Origin: Bacteroidota bacterium
Lineage (GTDB): Bacteria > Bacteroidota > Bacteroidia > B-17B0 > B-17BO
Assembly (NCBI GenBank): GCA_025356715.1
Contig: JANXRU010000090.1
Coordinates: 1-22,264 of the forward strand
Direction of reading: 5' to 3'
DNA length: 22,264 bases
Below are positions 15,424 to 22,264 of this stretch, in pieces. The notes beneath the pieces are model-generated. The model was not told the DNA's origin, ran no database searches, and saw only the letters and a program-made list of their open reading frames with translations. The translations under genes were made by a program, and so were the position numbers. The stretch's first letter is position 1; each line of letters opens with the position of its first letter.

Positions 15424-16494
15424 ATGAAAGAAGTAACTCAAATATTAACCGATTTAAAACGCAAAATATTTAAACCCATTTATTTTTTAAGTGGTGAAGA
15501 AGCTTATTATATTGACATGGTAAGCGATTACATTGAAAAAAATGTACTCGACGAAAGCGAACAAGAGTTTAATCAAACCATTTTATATGGAAAAGAAGCA
15601 GATATGAATACCATCATTTCTGCGGCCAAACGTTTTCCGATGATGAGCGACTATCAGGTCATTATTGTAAAAGAAGCTCAGAATCTGAAAGAATTAGGTA
15701 AAAGTACTGGCGGAGATGATGATGAGAGTGATGCGCCTGCAAAAAAAGCAAGTGGTTCTTCAAATGCATTAACGGCCTATTTACAGCAACCTCAAACGTC
15801 AACCATTTTAGTGTTTTGTTATAAATACAAAACCTTAGATAAACGGAGTACCATTTATAAATCTCTGCAAAAAAATCACGTTTACTTAGAAACAAAAAAA
15901 CTATACGATAATAAAATTCCTGAATGGATCACCGAATTTGTTCAAGAACATCATTTTAAAATTAGCCCGAAAGCCTCCTATTTATTGGCAGAAAGCTTAG
16001 GTAATGATTTATCTAAAATAGCAAACGAAGTAGAAAAATTATTTATAAACCTAAAAGAAGGTGATGAAATTAGTTTAGAGTTGGTACAAGATAATATTGG
16101 CATTAGTAAAGAGTTTAATGTATTTGAATTGCAAGAGGCACTTGCTAAAAAAGATATTTTAAAAGCCAACCGAATTATCAATTACTTTTCGGCCAACGAA
16201 AAAGAACATCCCGCTGTTATGACTCTAAGCTCATTATACGGCTATTTTACTAAGGTATTGTTATATCATTTTGCTCCAGACAAATCTAAATTTGTAGTAG
16301 CGCAAGTATTAGGTGTAAATCCTTTTTTTGTAGATGGATATGTAACTGCCGCTAAAAACTATAACACGGCTAAACTAAAATCAATTTTTGGTTATTTAAA
16401 AGAATATGACCTTAAAACTAAAGGAGTTGATAACAGTGGCGTTAGCAATGGTGAGCTGATGAAAGAAATGTTGTTTAAAATTTTACATCAGTAA
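15424..16494 (+). CDS. holA: DNA polymerase III subunit delta
   Basis: HolA is the wrench subunit of the clamp loader, opening the beta clamp on DNA. The 356-aa product shows the usual pieces: IFKPIYFLSGEEAYYIDMVS (15-34), FPMMSDYQVIIVKEAQNL (71-88), STILVFCYKYKTLDKRSTIY, KLYDNKIPEWITEFVQEH, and the C-terminal domain ending in KEMLFKILHQ. A low-complexity acidic and Ser/Ala-rich insertion (about 92-113, GDDDESDAPAKKASGSSN) sits between two domain I segments, probably an exposed loop. The stop follows shortly after GVSNGELMKEM. The last 22 codons (bases 16429-16494) are nearly repeated 400 bp downstream. It is the last gene of the likely GT2-DUF486-holA operon. Confidence 0.93.
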   Translation: MKEVTQILTDLKRKIFKPIYFLSGEEAYYIDMVSDYIEKNVLDESEQEFNQTILYGKEADMNTIISAAKRFPMMSDYQVIIVKEAQNLKELGKSTGGDDDESDAPAKKASGSSNALTAYLQQPQTSTILVFCYKYKTLDKRSTIYKSLQKNHVYLETKKLYDNKIPEWITEFVQEHHFKISPKASYLLAESLGNDLSKIANEVEKLFINLKEGDEISLELVQDNIGISKEFNVFELQEALAKKDILKANRIINYFSANEKEHPAVMTLSSLYGYFTKVLLYHFAPDKSKFVVAQVLGVNPFFVDGYVTAAKNYNTAKLKSIFGYLKEYDLKTKGVDNSGVSNGELMKEMLFKILHQ

Positions 16495-16495
16495 T
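16430..16495 (+). repeat. 66-bp direct repeat, copy 1 (functional holA 3' end)
   Basis: This copy covers the last 65 bases of holA and the base after its stop. It matches 16830-16895 at 63 of 66 positions, the offset being exactly 400 bp. Outside both ends the similarity stops. Confidence 0.95.
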
Positions 16496-16516
16496 TTATC
16501 ACATTTTTAATGGCAT

Positions 16517-16545
16517 AAAAAAAGCCACTCGGAAGTGACTTTTTA
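16517..16545. terminator. hairpin terminator between holA and the lipoprotein gene
   Basis: AAAAAAAGCCACT then CGGA then AGTGACTTTTT forms a hairpin with A- and T-runs on both sides. On the minus strand the one irregular pair becomes a G-U wobble, so it serves the lipoprotein gene best; on the plus strand it is a C-A mismatch. Confidence 0.7.
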
Positions 16546-16561
16546 AATTAAGTTCTATTAA

Positions 16562-16759
16562 TTATTTAATAGAACATGTTCCATTAGTACTACTATCATA
16601 ATTAGAACAACTTGTTTTAGCATCAGAAGAACTTTTAGCGGATACAGTTGTAGAAACCGTTACACTTCCAGACTTAATGCACTCACAGGCATAATTTTTT
16701 TTGCATGATGCAAAAGAAGTTGCGATTAATACAACGGCAAATAAAGAAATTTTTTTCAT
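16562..16759 (-). CDS. small cysteine-rich lipoprotein
   Basis: The ATG at 16759 gives a 65-aa protein; a longer reading from a TTG at 16813 is rejected because it would bury the signal peptide. MKKISLFAVVLIATSFASC is a lipoprotein signal with Cys19 as the likely lipidation site (FASC, slightly off the consensus because of Phe at -3). The mature part KKNYACECIKSG plus a Ser/Thr-rich stretch has four more cysteines (25, 27, 51, 62), which could form two disulfides. Proteins of this type (short, CKK then CxC, Ser-rich) are common in Bacteroidota but have no known function. It lies alone between the two 66-bp repeats on the strand opposite holA, with its own terminator and candidate promoter. 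Confidence 0.8.
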   Translation of the reverse strand: MKKISLFAVVLIATSFASCKKNYACECIKSGSVTVSTTVSAKSSSDAKTSCSNYDSSTNGTCSIK

Positions 16760-16785
16760 GTTTTTAGTTTTTATAATTAGTTTAG

Positions 16786-16814
16786 TAAAGGTAGTTTTTT
16801 TAAAAAAATCCAAA
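16786..16814 (-). promoter_or_regulatory. weak candidate promoter of the lipoprotein gene
   Basis: On the minus strand TTTG (16814-16811) is followed after 17 bp by TACCTTTA (16793-16786), which differs by one base from TAnnTTTG. The spacing is 2 bp short of the usual 19-21, so it is a low-confidence call. It lies inside the repeat-bounded module. Confidence 0.3.
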
Positions 16815-16829
16815 TACTTACCAGGTACA

Positions 16830-16895
16830 ATAACAGTGGAGTTAGCAATGGTGAGCTAATGAAAGAACTGTTGTTTAAAATTTTACATCAGTAAT
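16830..16895 (+). pseudogene. 66-bp direct repeat, copy 2: orphan 3' end of holA
   Basis: In the holA frame this reads NSGVSNGELMKELLFKILHQ and a stop, but there is no start or body before it; it is a remnant. The three differences from copy 1 are GGC/GGA (silent), CTG/CTA (silent) and ATG/CTG (Met to Leu). This pattern fits divergence of two functional holA alleles rather than random decay. Confidence 0.9.
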
Positions 16896-16938
16896 CATTT
16901 ATTTTTTAAACCCAAAGTTAATTAAACAATCAGTCTAG

Positions 16939-17784
16939 CTATTTATTTAGCGGCATTTCAAGGTCATTTTTAGTAGCACTATTTTTATATTTAATTAAAA
17001 GTAAAGAAAATGATAAGGATATAGCATATGACGCGATGGTTCCCATAATAACGCCCGCTTTCGGAAACAATAACATAGCTGAAATAGCATAAACAAAAAG
17101 AGATAAAGATCCTAAAGGTGCTTTTTTCATAAAATAAAATAATTGCCTTGGTTCATAATAAAAATGGAAAATAAGGAGAGTAGCAAAAGTAGCTGCTGGA
17201 TACATCGTAAAAACACCTCCCCAGAAAGGATTAAATACTTTACAAAAAAAGACTACAGTAGCGATTATACCTCCAGTAAAAACAGCCCTCATTACAATTT
17301 GTATTTTACTGTATTTTAGTCGAATCACTTTTTCATGAAAAGCATGTTTATTTAAAATGATATGTGCCATTGTTATCAAAATAAAGAAGCCAATTATTCC
17401 TAAAAATAAATTTTGAAACTTCCATAAAGCAAATGGCGAAGCTAAAACAAACCAAATGGAACTATTGACTAGAAATGTTATTATAATTTGTCCTATTTTT
17501 GATTTGATATAATTAGAAAAAAATATCGAACTATAAATATAAATAACTGATGAAAATACAACTATTCCAAGTGGTATTAAAGTTGCGGGAACTACTAATG
17601 CCACTTTTTCCGCAGAGGTTGTAATTCCTAAAAAGAAAAAACCTAAAACAATAGTGGATGGAAACATCATAATGATTCCAGAAATATTTTCATTTGCTCG
17701 CTCAGCAATTAAAGCCAATAAGGTTATAAAAAAACCACCAACAATAAACGATACTAATAATTGTATTACTAATGTTGAATTCAT
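16939..17784 (-). CDS. polytopic membrane protein with an internal duplication (GlpM/DUF3147-like)
   Basis: This is a 281-aa protein made almost entirely of hydrophobic helices (about 8-9). Two halves align: GGFFITLLALIAERANENIS then GIIMMFPSTIVLGFFF (16-51), against GGIIATVVFFCKVFNPFWG then GVFTMYPAATFATLL (171-203). Each unit has GG, about 20 residues later a G[IV]xxM[FY]P motif, then further helices. The unit resembles GlpM/DUF3147-type small membrane proteins as I recall them, so this looks like a tandem fusion of two such units; this is a moderate-confidence inference. No substrate or function can be assigned. The ATG at 17784 is the first codon. It follows the TPM gene on the same strand with 126 bp between, so it may have its own promoter, though I see no clear -7 box. 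Confidence 0.75.
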   Translation of the reverse strand: MNSTLVIQLLVSFIVGGFFITLLALIAERANENISGIIMMFPSTIVLGFFFLGITTSAEKVALVVPATLIPLGIVVFSSVIYIYSSIFFSNYIKSKIGQIIITFLVNSSIWFVLASPFALWKFQNLFLGIIGFFILITMAHIILNKHAFHEKVIRLKYSKIQIVMRAVFTGGIIATVVFFCKVFNPFWGGVFTMYPAATFATLLIFHFYYEPRQLFYFMKKAPLGSLSLFVYAISAMLLFPKAGVIMGTIASYAISLSFSLLLIKYKNSATKNDLEMPLNK

Positions 17785-17910
17785 ATGTCTAAATTATTGT
17801 CTTTTAGTTTACCCTATTTAATCATTTGTGCTTGATTCAAACATGGGTATTTCATATTGTCATTATCATCAATTATTTGGTATTTTAAAGTAAATTAAAT
17901 TTCAGTAAAC

Positions 17911-18684
17911 TTACCAGTTACCACCCGAACCACCGCCACCGAAACTACCGCCACCAAAGCCTCCAAACGAACTACCACCTCCTCCACTCGATCCGCCGCC
18001 GCCAAATCCTCCAATAAAGCCGCCACCAAAATAAGTGCCGCCTCCACCACCGCCTTTACTTTTATTAATCAATAATAAAACAAAAAGAACAATCAAAATT
18101 AAAACAATAACCATGTGCTTCTTTCCCCATTGTTCCATATTACTGGAAGTATCTTGCTTAACGTGATACTCTCCTTTAGCAGCTAACATGAGCGAATTAA
18201 TACCTGCTTGCAACCCATCATAAAATTGACCATTTGCAAAATAAGGTTCTATATCGTCTTCTCTAATGCGCTTAGTTAATAAATCAGGAATAGCACCTTC
18301 TAAACCATAACCAACTGCTATAAACAAATTACGTTGGCCTTTTCCTCCAGTAGGTTTAATCAAAATAATAACCCCATTTTTAAAACCACTTTGCCCTACT
18401 CCCCATTTGTTACCTACTTCAATAGCATAAGAGCTTGCATCACTACCACCTAAATCATCTACAATAACAATGCAAATTTGATTAGAAGTTTCGTTACTAA
18501 AATTTTGTAATTCCGTTTCTAAGGTTTGTTGTTCTGCCTCAGAAATAAAATTAGGAAACTCCTTCGAAAAATTATTAACTAAATGCGGAGGATTTGGTTT
18601 ATCAGGCACCTGCGACTGAACCACACACGTAATGAGTACTAAAAGATATGTAAAAATGGATTTCAAATGACTGCTGCGATACAA
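17911..18684 (-). CDS. TPM-domain membrane protein with Gly-rich tail
   Basis: The 257-aa product has a signal peptide (about 1-25, ending QSQ) and a TPM (TPM_phosphatase, former DUF477) domain at about 42-170, with ISEAEQQTLETELQNFS, QICIVIVDDLGGSDASSYA and FIAVGYGLEGAIPDLLTKRI. A membrane span follows (191-206), then a Gly/Ser-rich tail (211-257). The layout resembles YgcG-type proteins, whose domain should face the periplasm; their function is still debated (phosphatase activity and photosystem assembly in plants, unknown in most bacteria). The start is TTG at 18684, preceded by an AGGAAAG stretch 7 bases upstream, a rare good Shine-Dalgarno-like match here; TTG at 18666 is an alternative. 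The YfhO gene ends 22 bp upstream on the same strand, so the two are probably an operon. Confidence 0.85.
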   Translation of the reverse strand: MYRSSHLKSIFTYLLVLITCVVQSQVPDKPNPPHLVNNFSKEFPNFISEAEQQTLETELQNFSNETSNQICIVIVDDLGGSDASSYAIEVGNKWGVGQSGFKNGVIILIKPTGGKGQRNLFIAVGYGLEGAIPDLLTKRIREDDIEPYFANGQFYDGLQAGINSLMLAAKGEYHVKQDTSSNMEQWGKKHMVIVLILIVLFVLLLINKSKGGGGGGTYFGGGFIGGFGGGGSSGGGGSSFGGFGGGSFGGGGSGGNW

Positions 18685-18706
18685 AAGAGTTTCTTTCCTT
18701 TTTAAA

Positions 18707-21271
18707 TTAAAACACTAACTCTTTCTTTTTCTTTGCAAAATAAAAACCTCCAGCTACACTTAATAAAACTAAAATAGAACCAAATAATGAAATTATATTA
18801 CCGGTTTTATAAGAACTTGGTTCAAACTTAAATTCAATTTTATGTTTCCCTGCTGGAATTTCCATACCACGTAAAATGTAATTTACACAAGTATGCGGCG
18901 TTAAAGTGCCGTCTATATACGCATTCCAACCTTTAGGGTAATAAATTTCGGAGAACACCGCAAAGCCTTTGTCTTTTGAATCAGCTTCATACACCAAGTC
19001 GTTTGCTTTATAAGACAGCATTTTAATTGTTCCTTGTGCGTTATACGAATTAGCAACTGGAGCAACGGCTTTGTTTTTTTCTTGAATAATGATTTCTGAT
19101 TTTGTATTTACTTTAGCTAAACCAAGTATTTCTTCATCAGAATTAGCAACCACTGTTACTCCTTTAATAAACCAAGCATTACCATTAGCTTGAGGATTTT
19201 CTAATGGAATTGCCTCAGATTTTGTGGGCATGATCATATATTTGGTGTTCAACATATTTAATACGCCCAACTTAGATGTTAATACATTCATTAACGAATC
19301 ATTACCAGCAGCGGTTTGCAAGCCACTATAAAATTCTTCGATCTCTTTGTCCATTTGAAAATCAACCACTTCCTGATACTTTCTTAATTTAGCACCATGG
19401 TAACCTCCAATTGATTTATGATAATAAGATGTTGTCGCATCTTGGAAAGGACTGGTTGTTAAATTTAAAACACGGTAATCCAAACTTTTATCTTGTAGGA
19501 TTTGTTCGTCGGCCATTGTTTTTACAGGCGCATCATAAGGATTAGCTTTCGAGAAATTCTTATCATTCAAATAACGTGTTGCTACAGGCCACAAATCGGC
19601 TAATAAAAATATGCCTAAGGCCACTAAAAACAATTCTAATTTTAATTTTTTGGTGACATATAAAAATAAGAAGATAGAGGCTAATCCGATAAATATTAAC
19701 GAACGACGGGCATCCGCAGCAGCAATAGCTTCACGAGCAACGGCCATGTTCTTAAATAAATCAGGTATTACTTGCGATATTTGAGCATCGGTAGCACCTT
19801 GTTGTTTATAGGCATTTACCATACGCGTTTCTTCGCCATCAGGTATAAATGAATTTGTAACTGTAGGCATAATAGCACTAATCAAACAAAATCCACCAAC
19901 TACAGATGCCGCAATAATTAATACTTTTTTTAATTCCAATGGCTTTTTCATAAAAGGCAATGTGACTAATTGATTAACTAAAGCAGACGTTTTTATAAAT
20001 TTATCTAAAGCTAATACTGCTAATAATGGAATGGTTAATTCAGCTATGACTAATATCATTGACACGGCTCTGAACTTATTGTAGCCTGGTACATAATCCA
20101 TAAATAAATTAGTTAAAGGCATGAAATTTTTACCCCAAGCTAACATAATTGACAATAAAGTAGCGCCAAACAAAGCCCATTTAAGCGGATGGTCAATTAT
20201 TAATAGTCCTAAAAAGGCTAACAACATGATTATAGAACCTATATAAACTGGTCCGCTTGTAAATGGTTGATCTCCAAAATACGCTGATCTTTGCGCGACT
20301 TGATCACGCATTGGCCCATCTACTTTTTTCAAGGCATCTTTATCAGTATTACCTATAGCACCAGATGCTCCACCTTTAAAATTAGGTATTAACATCGTAA
20401 ATGTTTCTCCCACGCCATAACTCCATTGTGTGGCGTAATCCTTATCCAATCCAGAGGTTTTATTTTCGGCATTACTCTTTTTATCTGCTGAAATGGTTAA
20501 GTCTGATTTAGAACGAATAGTATAATTACCATATTCGTAAGTGCATAATAAACTACCCGCATTTGGCAAAAAGCCAACAACAGTTGCTCCTATAAATAAA
20601 GCCACGCTGATAAAAAATGGCTTAAGATTTTTTTCTTTAAAGGCTGTTACGAAATAGCTCAATATAACTACACCAAACAATAAAAACCCATAATATGATA
20701 TTTGAGGGTGGTTGGCATTTAATTCCATTGCCATAAATAAAGTAGTAACCGCAAAGCCCAACCATTTTTTGCCACGCATTAATAAGATGATTCCTCCTAA
20801 TAAAGGCGCTAAATAGCCAATGGCATTGGCTTTGGAGTTATGCCCAGCTTCCAATATAATAAAAAAGTAGGAAGAGAATCCATAGGCTAAGGCTCCAACA
20901 ACAGCTAACCACGGGCTAATTTCTAAACAGAGTAATAAAATAAAAAAACCAACAAAACATAAGAAAATATAACCGCTTGGGTGTGGTAAAAACCCATGAA
21001 ATACTTTATCTAAAGTACCTAACCAATTACCGGGGTAAATAGTAGATATTTGATAAGCAGGCATGCCCCCAAACATGGAGTTTGTCCATAAAGGCTCTTC
21101 TCCCGGATTGGCTTTTCTGAAATCTTTTACTTCCTGACTCATAGCCGCCGCTCTGGAAATATCACTTTGTTCGAGTGATTTACCTGAAAACAAAGGGCTA
21201 AATTGAACGATAGTGATAATAGCAAAAATGACAATAGCTGCTAAATGAGGTAGGTATTTTTTGAAGTTCAT
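18707..21271 (-). CDS. YfhO-like multi-pass membrane protein (GT-C type)
   Basis: The 854-aa product has a long run of membrane helices in its N-terminal two thirds and a periplasmic beta-rich C-terminus, followed by a last helix and a KKKK end. This matches YfhO-family proteins, related to GT-C glycosyltransferases that use lipid-linked sugars. The first extracytoplasmic loop holds LEQSDISRA (Asp37) where GT-C enzymes place a catalytic acidic residue, then EPLWTNSMFGGMPAYQIS. The C-terminal AVFSEIYYPKGWNAYIDG and LRGMEIPAGKHKIEFKFEP blocks are typical of the family. In Gram-positives YfhO glycosylates lipoteichoic acid; in Bacteroidota its target is unknown. The ATG at 21271 is preceded on the minus strand by a candidate -7 element. 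The TPM gene follows 22 bp downstream. Confidence 0.87.
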   Translation of the reverse strand: MNFKKYLPHLAAIVIFAIITIVQFSPLFSGKSLEQSDISRAAAMSQEVKDFRKANPGEEPLWTNSMFGGMPAYQISTIYPGNWLGTLDKVFHGFLPHPSGYIFLCFVGFFILLLCLEISPWLAVVGALAYGFSSYFFIILEAGHNSKANAIGYLAPLLGGIILLMRGKKWLGFAVTTLFMAMELNANHPQISYYGFLLFGVVILSYFVTAFKEKNLKPFFISVALFIGATVVGFLPNAGSLLCTYEYGNYTIRSKSDLTISADKKSNAENKTSGLDKDYATQWSYGVGETFTMLIPNFKGGASGAIGNTDKDALKKVDGPMRDQVAQRSAYFGDQPFTSGPVYIGSIIMLLAFLGLLIIDHPLKWALFGATLLSIMLAWGKNFMPLTNLFMDYVPGYNKFRAVSMILVIAELTIPLLAVLALDKFIKTSALVNQLVTLPFMKKPLELKKVLIIAASVVGGFCLISAIMPTVTNSFIPDGEETRMVNAYKQQGATDAQISQVIPDLFKNMAVAREAIAAADARRSLIFIGLASIFLFLYVTKKLKLELFLVALGIFLLADLWPVATRYLNDKNFSKANPYDAPVKTMADEQILQDKSLDYRVLNLTTSPFQDATTSYYHKSIGGYHGAKLRKYQEVVDFQMDKEIEEFYSGLQTAAGNDSLMNVLTSKLGVLNMLNTKYMIMPTKSEAIPLENPQANGNAWFIKGVTVVANSDEEILGLAKVNTKSEIIIQEKNKAVAPVANSYNAQGTIKMLSYKANDLVYEADSKDKGFAVFSEIYYPKGWNAYIDGTLTPHTCVNYILRGMEIPAGKHKIEFKFEPSSYKTGNIISLFGSILVLLSVAGGFYFAKKKKELVF

Positions 21272-21287
21272 ACGTGTTTATTTTAAG

Positions 21288-21295
21288 CAAATATA
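21288..21295 (-). promoter_or_regulatory. candidate -7 element (TATATTTG) for the YfhO-TPM operon
   Basis: On the minus strand 21295-21288 reads TATATTTG, a full TAnnTTTG match 16 bp before the ATG, giving a leader of about 10 nt. No TTTG at -33 is clear. On the other strand TATTTTAG at 21342-21349 is a poor candidate for the ABC gene. Confidence 0.4.
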
Positions 21296-21365
21296 ACAAA
21301 TGGTTTAATTTTAAGAGCGTTAAAAAAGCATTATTTATTCGTATTTTAGCACGCTTAATAATGTT

Positions 21366-22264
21366 ATGAAGAAACTATTTTCGGTACTTAAATACACCAA
21401 AAATTATAAACCACAAACCAGACTCAATATTTTATTTAATATTTTGTTTGCCATATTTTCTATTTTTTCCATTTCATTATCAATCCCCTTTTTAAAATTA
21501 ATATTTGATAATGAGTCTATTGCTTTTTATCAAGATATTGTAACCAAAGGATTACCTCCTTTTGCTTATTCGGGAAGTTACGCCAACGCTTGGGCAAATT
21601 TTAATATGTCGGAAATCATTGTTAATCAAGGAAAGCCAGCGGCATTAATTATGATTTGTTTGATTGTTTTTATCGCCACTTTATTAAAAAACATATTCCG
21701 CTATTTTGCGATGTATTTTTTAGCACCAATCCGCACGGGTGTTGTAAGGGACTTAAGAAATAAAATGATTAAAAAATCATTAGAATTACCTTTATCGTAT
21801 TTTAGTGAAGAGCGTAAAGGTGATATGATGAGCCGAATGACAACGGACGTGATAGAAATAGAATGGAGTATTATGCAGACTTTAGAAAGTATTTTTAGAG
21901 AGCCCGTTTTAATTATTATTTCCTTAGTGATGTTAATTGCACTAAGTCCGTATTTAACCCTTTATGTATTTTTATTACTACCAGTTGCCGCAGGCGTAGT
22001 TGCTTTAGTGAGCAAAAGCTTAAAAAGCCGTTCCACTAAAACAAAAGAAGTATTTGCACACTTATTTAATATTATGGAAGAAACCTTAGGTGCTCTCAAA
22101 ATTATTAAAGCATTTACAGGTGAAAAAAGTGTGCAACAAAAATTTGAAAAAACAAATGAAGAGTATAATAAATTATCTGTAAGCTTATACCGAAGAGCCG
22201 ATTTAACATCACCTATTAGCGAAACAGTAGTACTTGGTGTTTTGCTATTAATCTTATTTATTGG
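21366..22264 (+). CDS. MsbA-like ABC exporter, membrane domain, 3' end outside window
   Basis: The frame is open from ATG 21366 to the window end (299 codons), starting MKKLFSVLKYTKNYKPQTRL. It holds an ABC-transporter type-1 membrane domain: a first helix (LNILFNILFAIFSIFSISLS), a long loop of about 60 residues, a second helix, then the intracellular-loop region IRTGVVRDLRNKMIKKSLEL, YFSEERKGDMMSRMTTDVIE and EETLGALKIIKAFTGEK, typical of half-size exporters. The nucleotide-binding domain, if fused as usual (about 600 aa in all), lies outside the window. Likely cargo is a lipid, lipid A-core or a drug; the membrane domain alone does not tell. It is divergent from the YfhO operon with a 94-bp shared regulatory gap. 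Confidence 0.9.
   Translation, partial: MKKLFSVLKYTKNYKPQTRLNILFNILFAIFSIFSISLSIPFLKLIFDNESIAFYQDIVTKGLPPFAYSGSYANAWANFNMSEIIVNQGKPAALIMICLIVFIATLLKNIFRYFAMYFLAPIRTGVVRDLRNKMIKKSLELPLSYFSEERKGDMMSRMTTDVIEIEWSIMQTLESIFREPVLIIISLVMLIALSPYLTLYVFLLLPVAAGVVALVSKSLKSRSTKTKEVFAHLFNIMEETLGALKIIKAFTGEKSVQQKFEKTNEEYNKLSVSLYRRADLTSPISETVVLGVLLLILFI

Noticed and set aside
16760..16813. Longer lipoprotein reading from TTG at 16813
   Set aside because: It would place 18 residues before the lipoprotein signal peptide and block export.
17925..18055. GC-rich repetitive DNA as a CRISPR or tandem repeat
   Set aside because: It is fully explained by glycine and serine codons of the TPM protein tail; there are no uniform repeats or spacers.

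Overview
The window is an AT-rich stretch of a Bacteroidota chromosome. It carries chromosomal housekeeping and cell-envelope genes, Bacteroidota-style promoters (TTTG / TAnnTTTG), almost no Shine-Dalgarno sequences, and proteins typical of the phylum: a divergent amidase/LptD pair, a CvfB-type S1 protein, TPM and YfhO membrane proteins and a small cysteine-rich lipoprotein. No tRNA, rRNA, CRISPR array, intact insertion sequence or integrase was seen. The species cannot be named from the sequence.

Layout. Bases 1-4657: the 3' part of ispH (plant/cyanobacterial-type sequence), a TPR-containing orphan sensor kinase ending tail-to-tail on it, a DEDDh exonuclease with a C-terminal DUF3820-like module, and a hypothetical acidic protein preceded by a REP-like palindrome. 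Bases 4658-6573: an intergenic repeat-like stretch, an unrecognised protein, cvfB and a strong bidirectional terminator. Bases 6635-12617: an N-acetylmuramoyl-L-alanine amidase divergent from lptD, then a PAP2 phosphatase and an M50 site-2-type protease. Bases 12662-16494: an APC-type permease with its own promoter and terminator, then a likely operon of a GT2 glycosyltransferase, a DUF486 membrane protein and holA. Bases 16430-16895: a 400-bp module downstream of holA. Bases 16939-22264: a membrane protein with an internal duplication, TPM and YfhO genes on the minus strand, and a divergent MsbA-like ABC exporter that runs off the window.

Much of the content concerns the envelope: isoprenoid supply (IspH), LPS export (LptD, possibly the ABC exporter), lipid-linked glycosyl transfer (GT2, YfhO), peptidoglycan cleavage (amidase) and lipid phosphate removal (PAP2).

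The most unusual signal is a 66-bp direct repeat, offset by exactly 400 bp. The true 3' end of holA is repeated behind a small lipoprotein gene, and the three differences are two silent changes and one Met-to-Leu change. This looks like insertion or allele exchange that rebuilt the end of holA and left the old end behind. The second oddity is that lptD has no ATG, GTG or TTG able to include its signal peptide; only an ATT codon fits.
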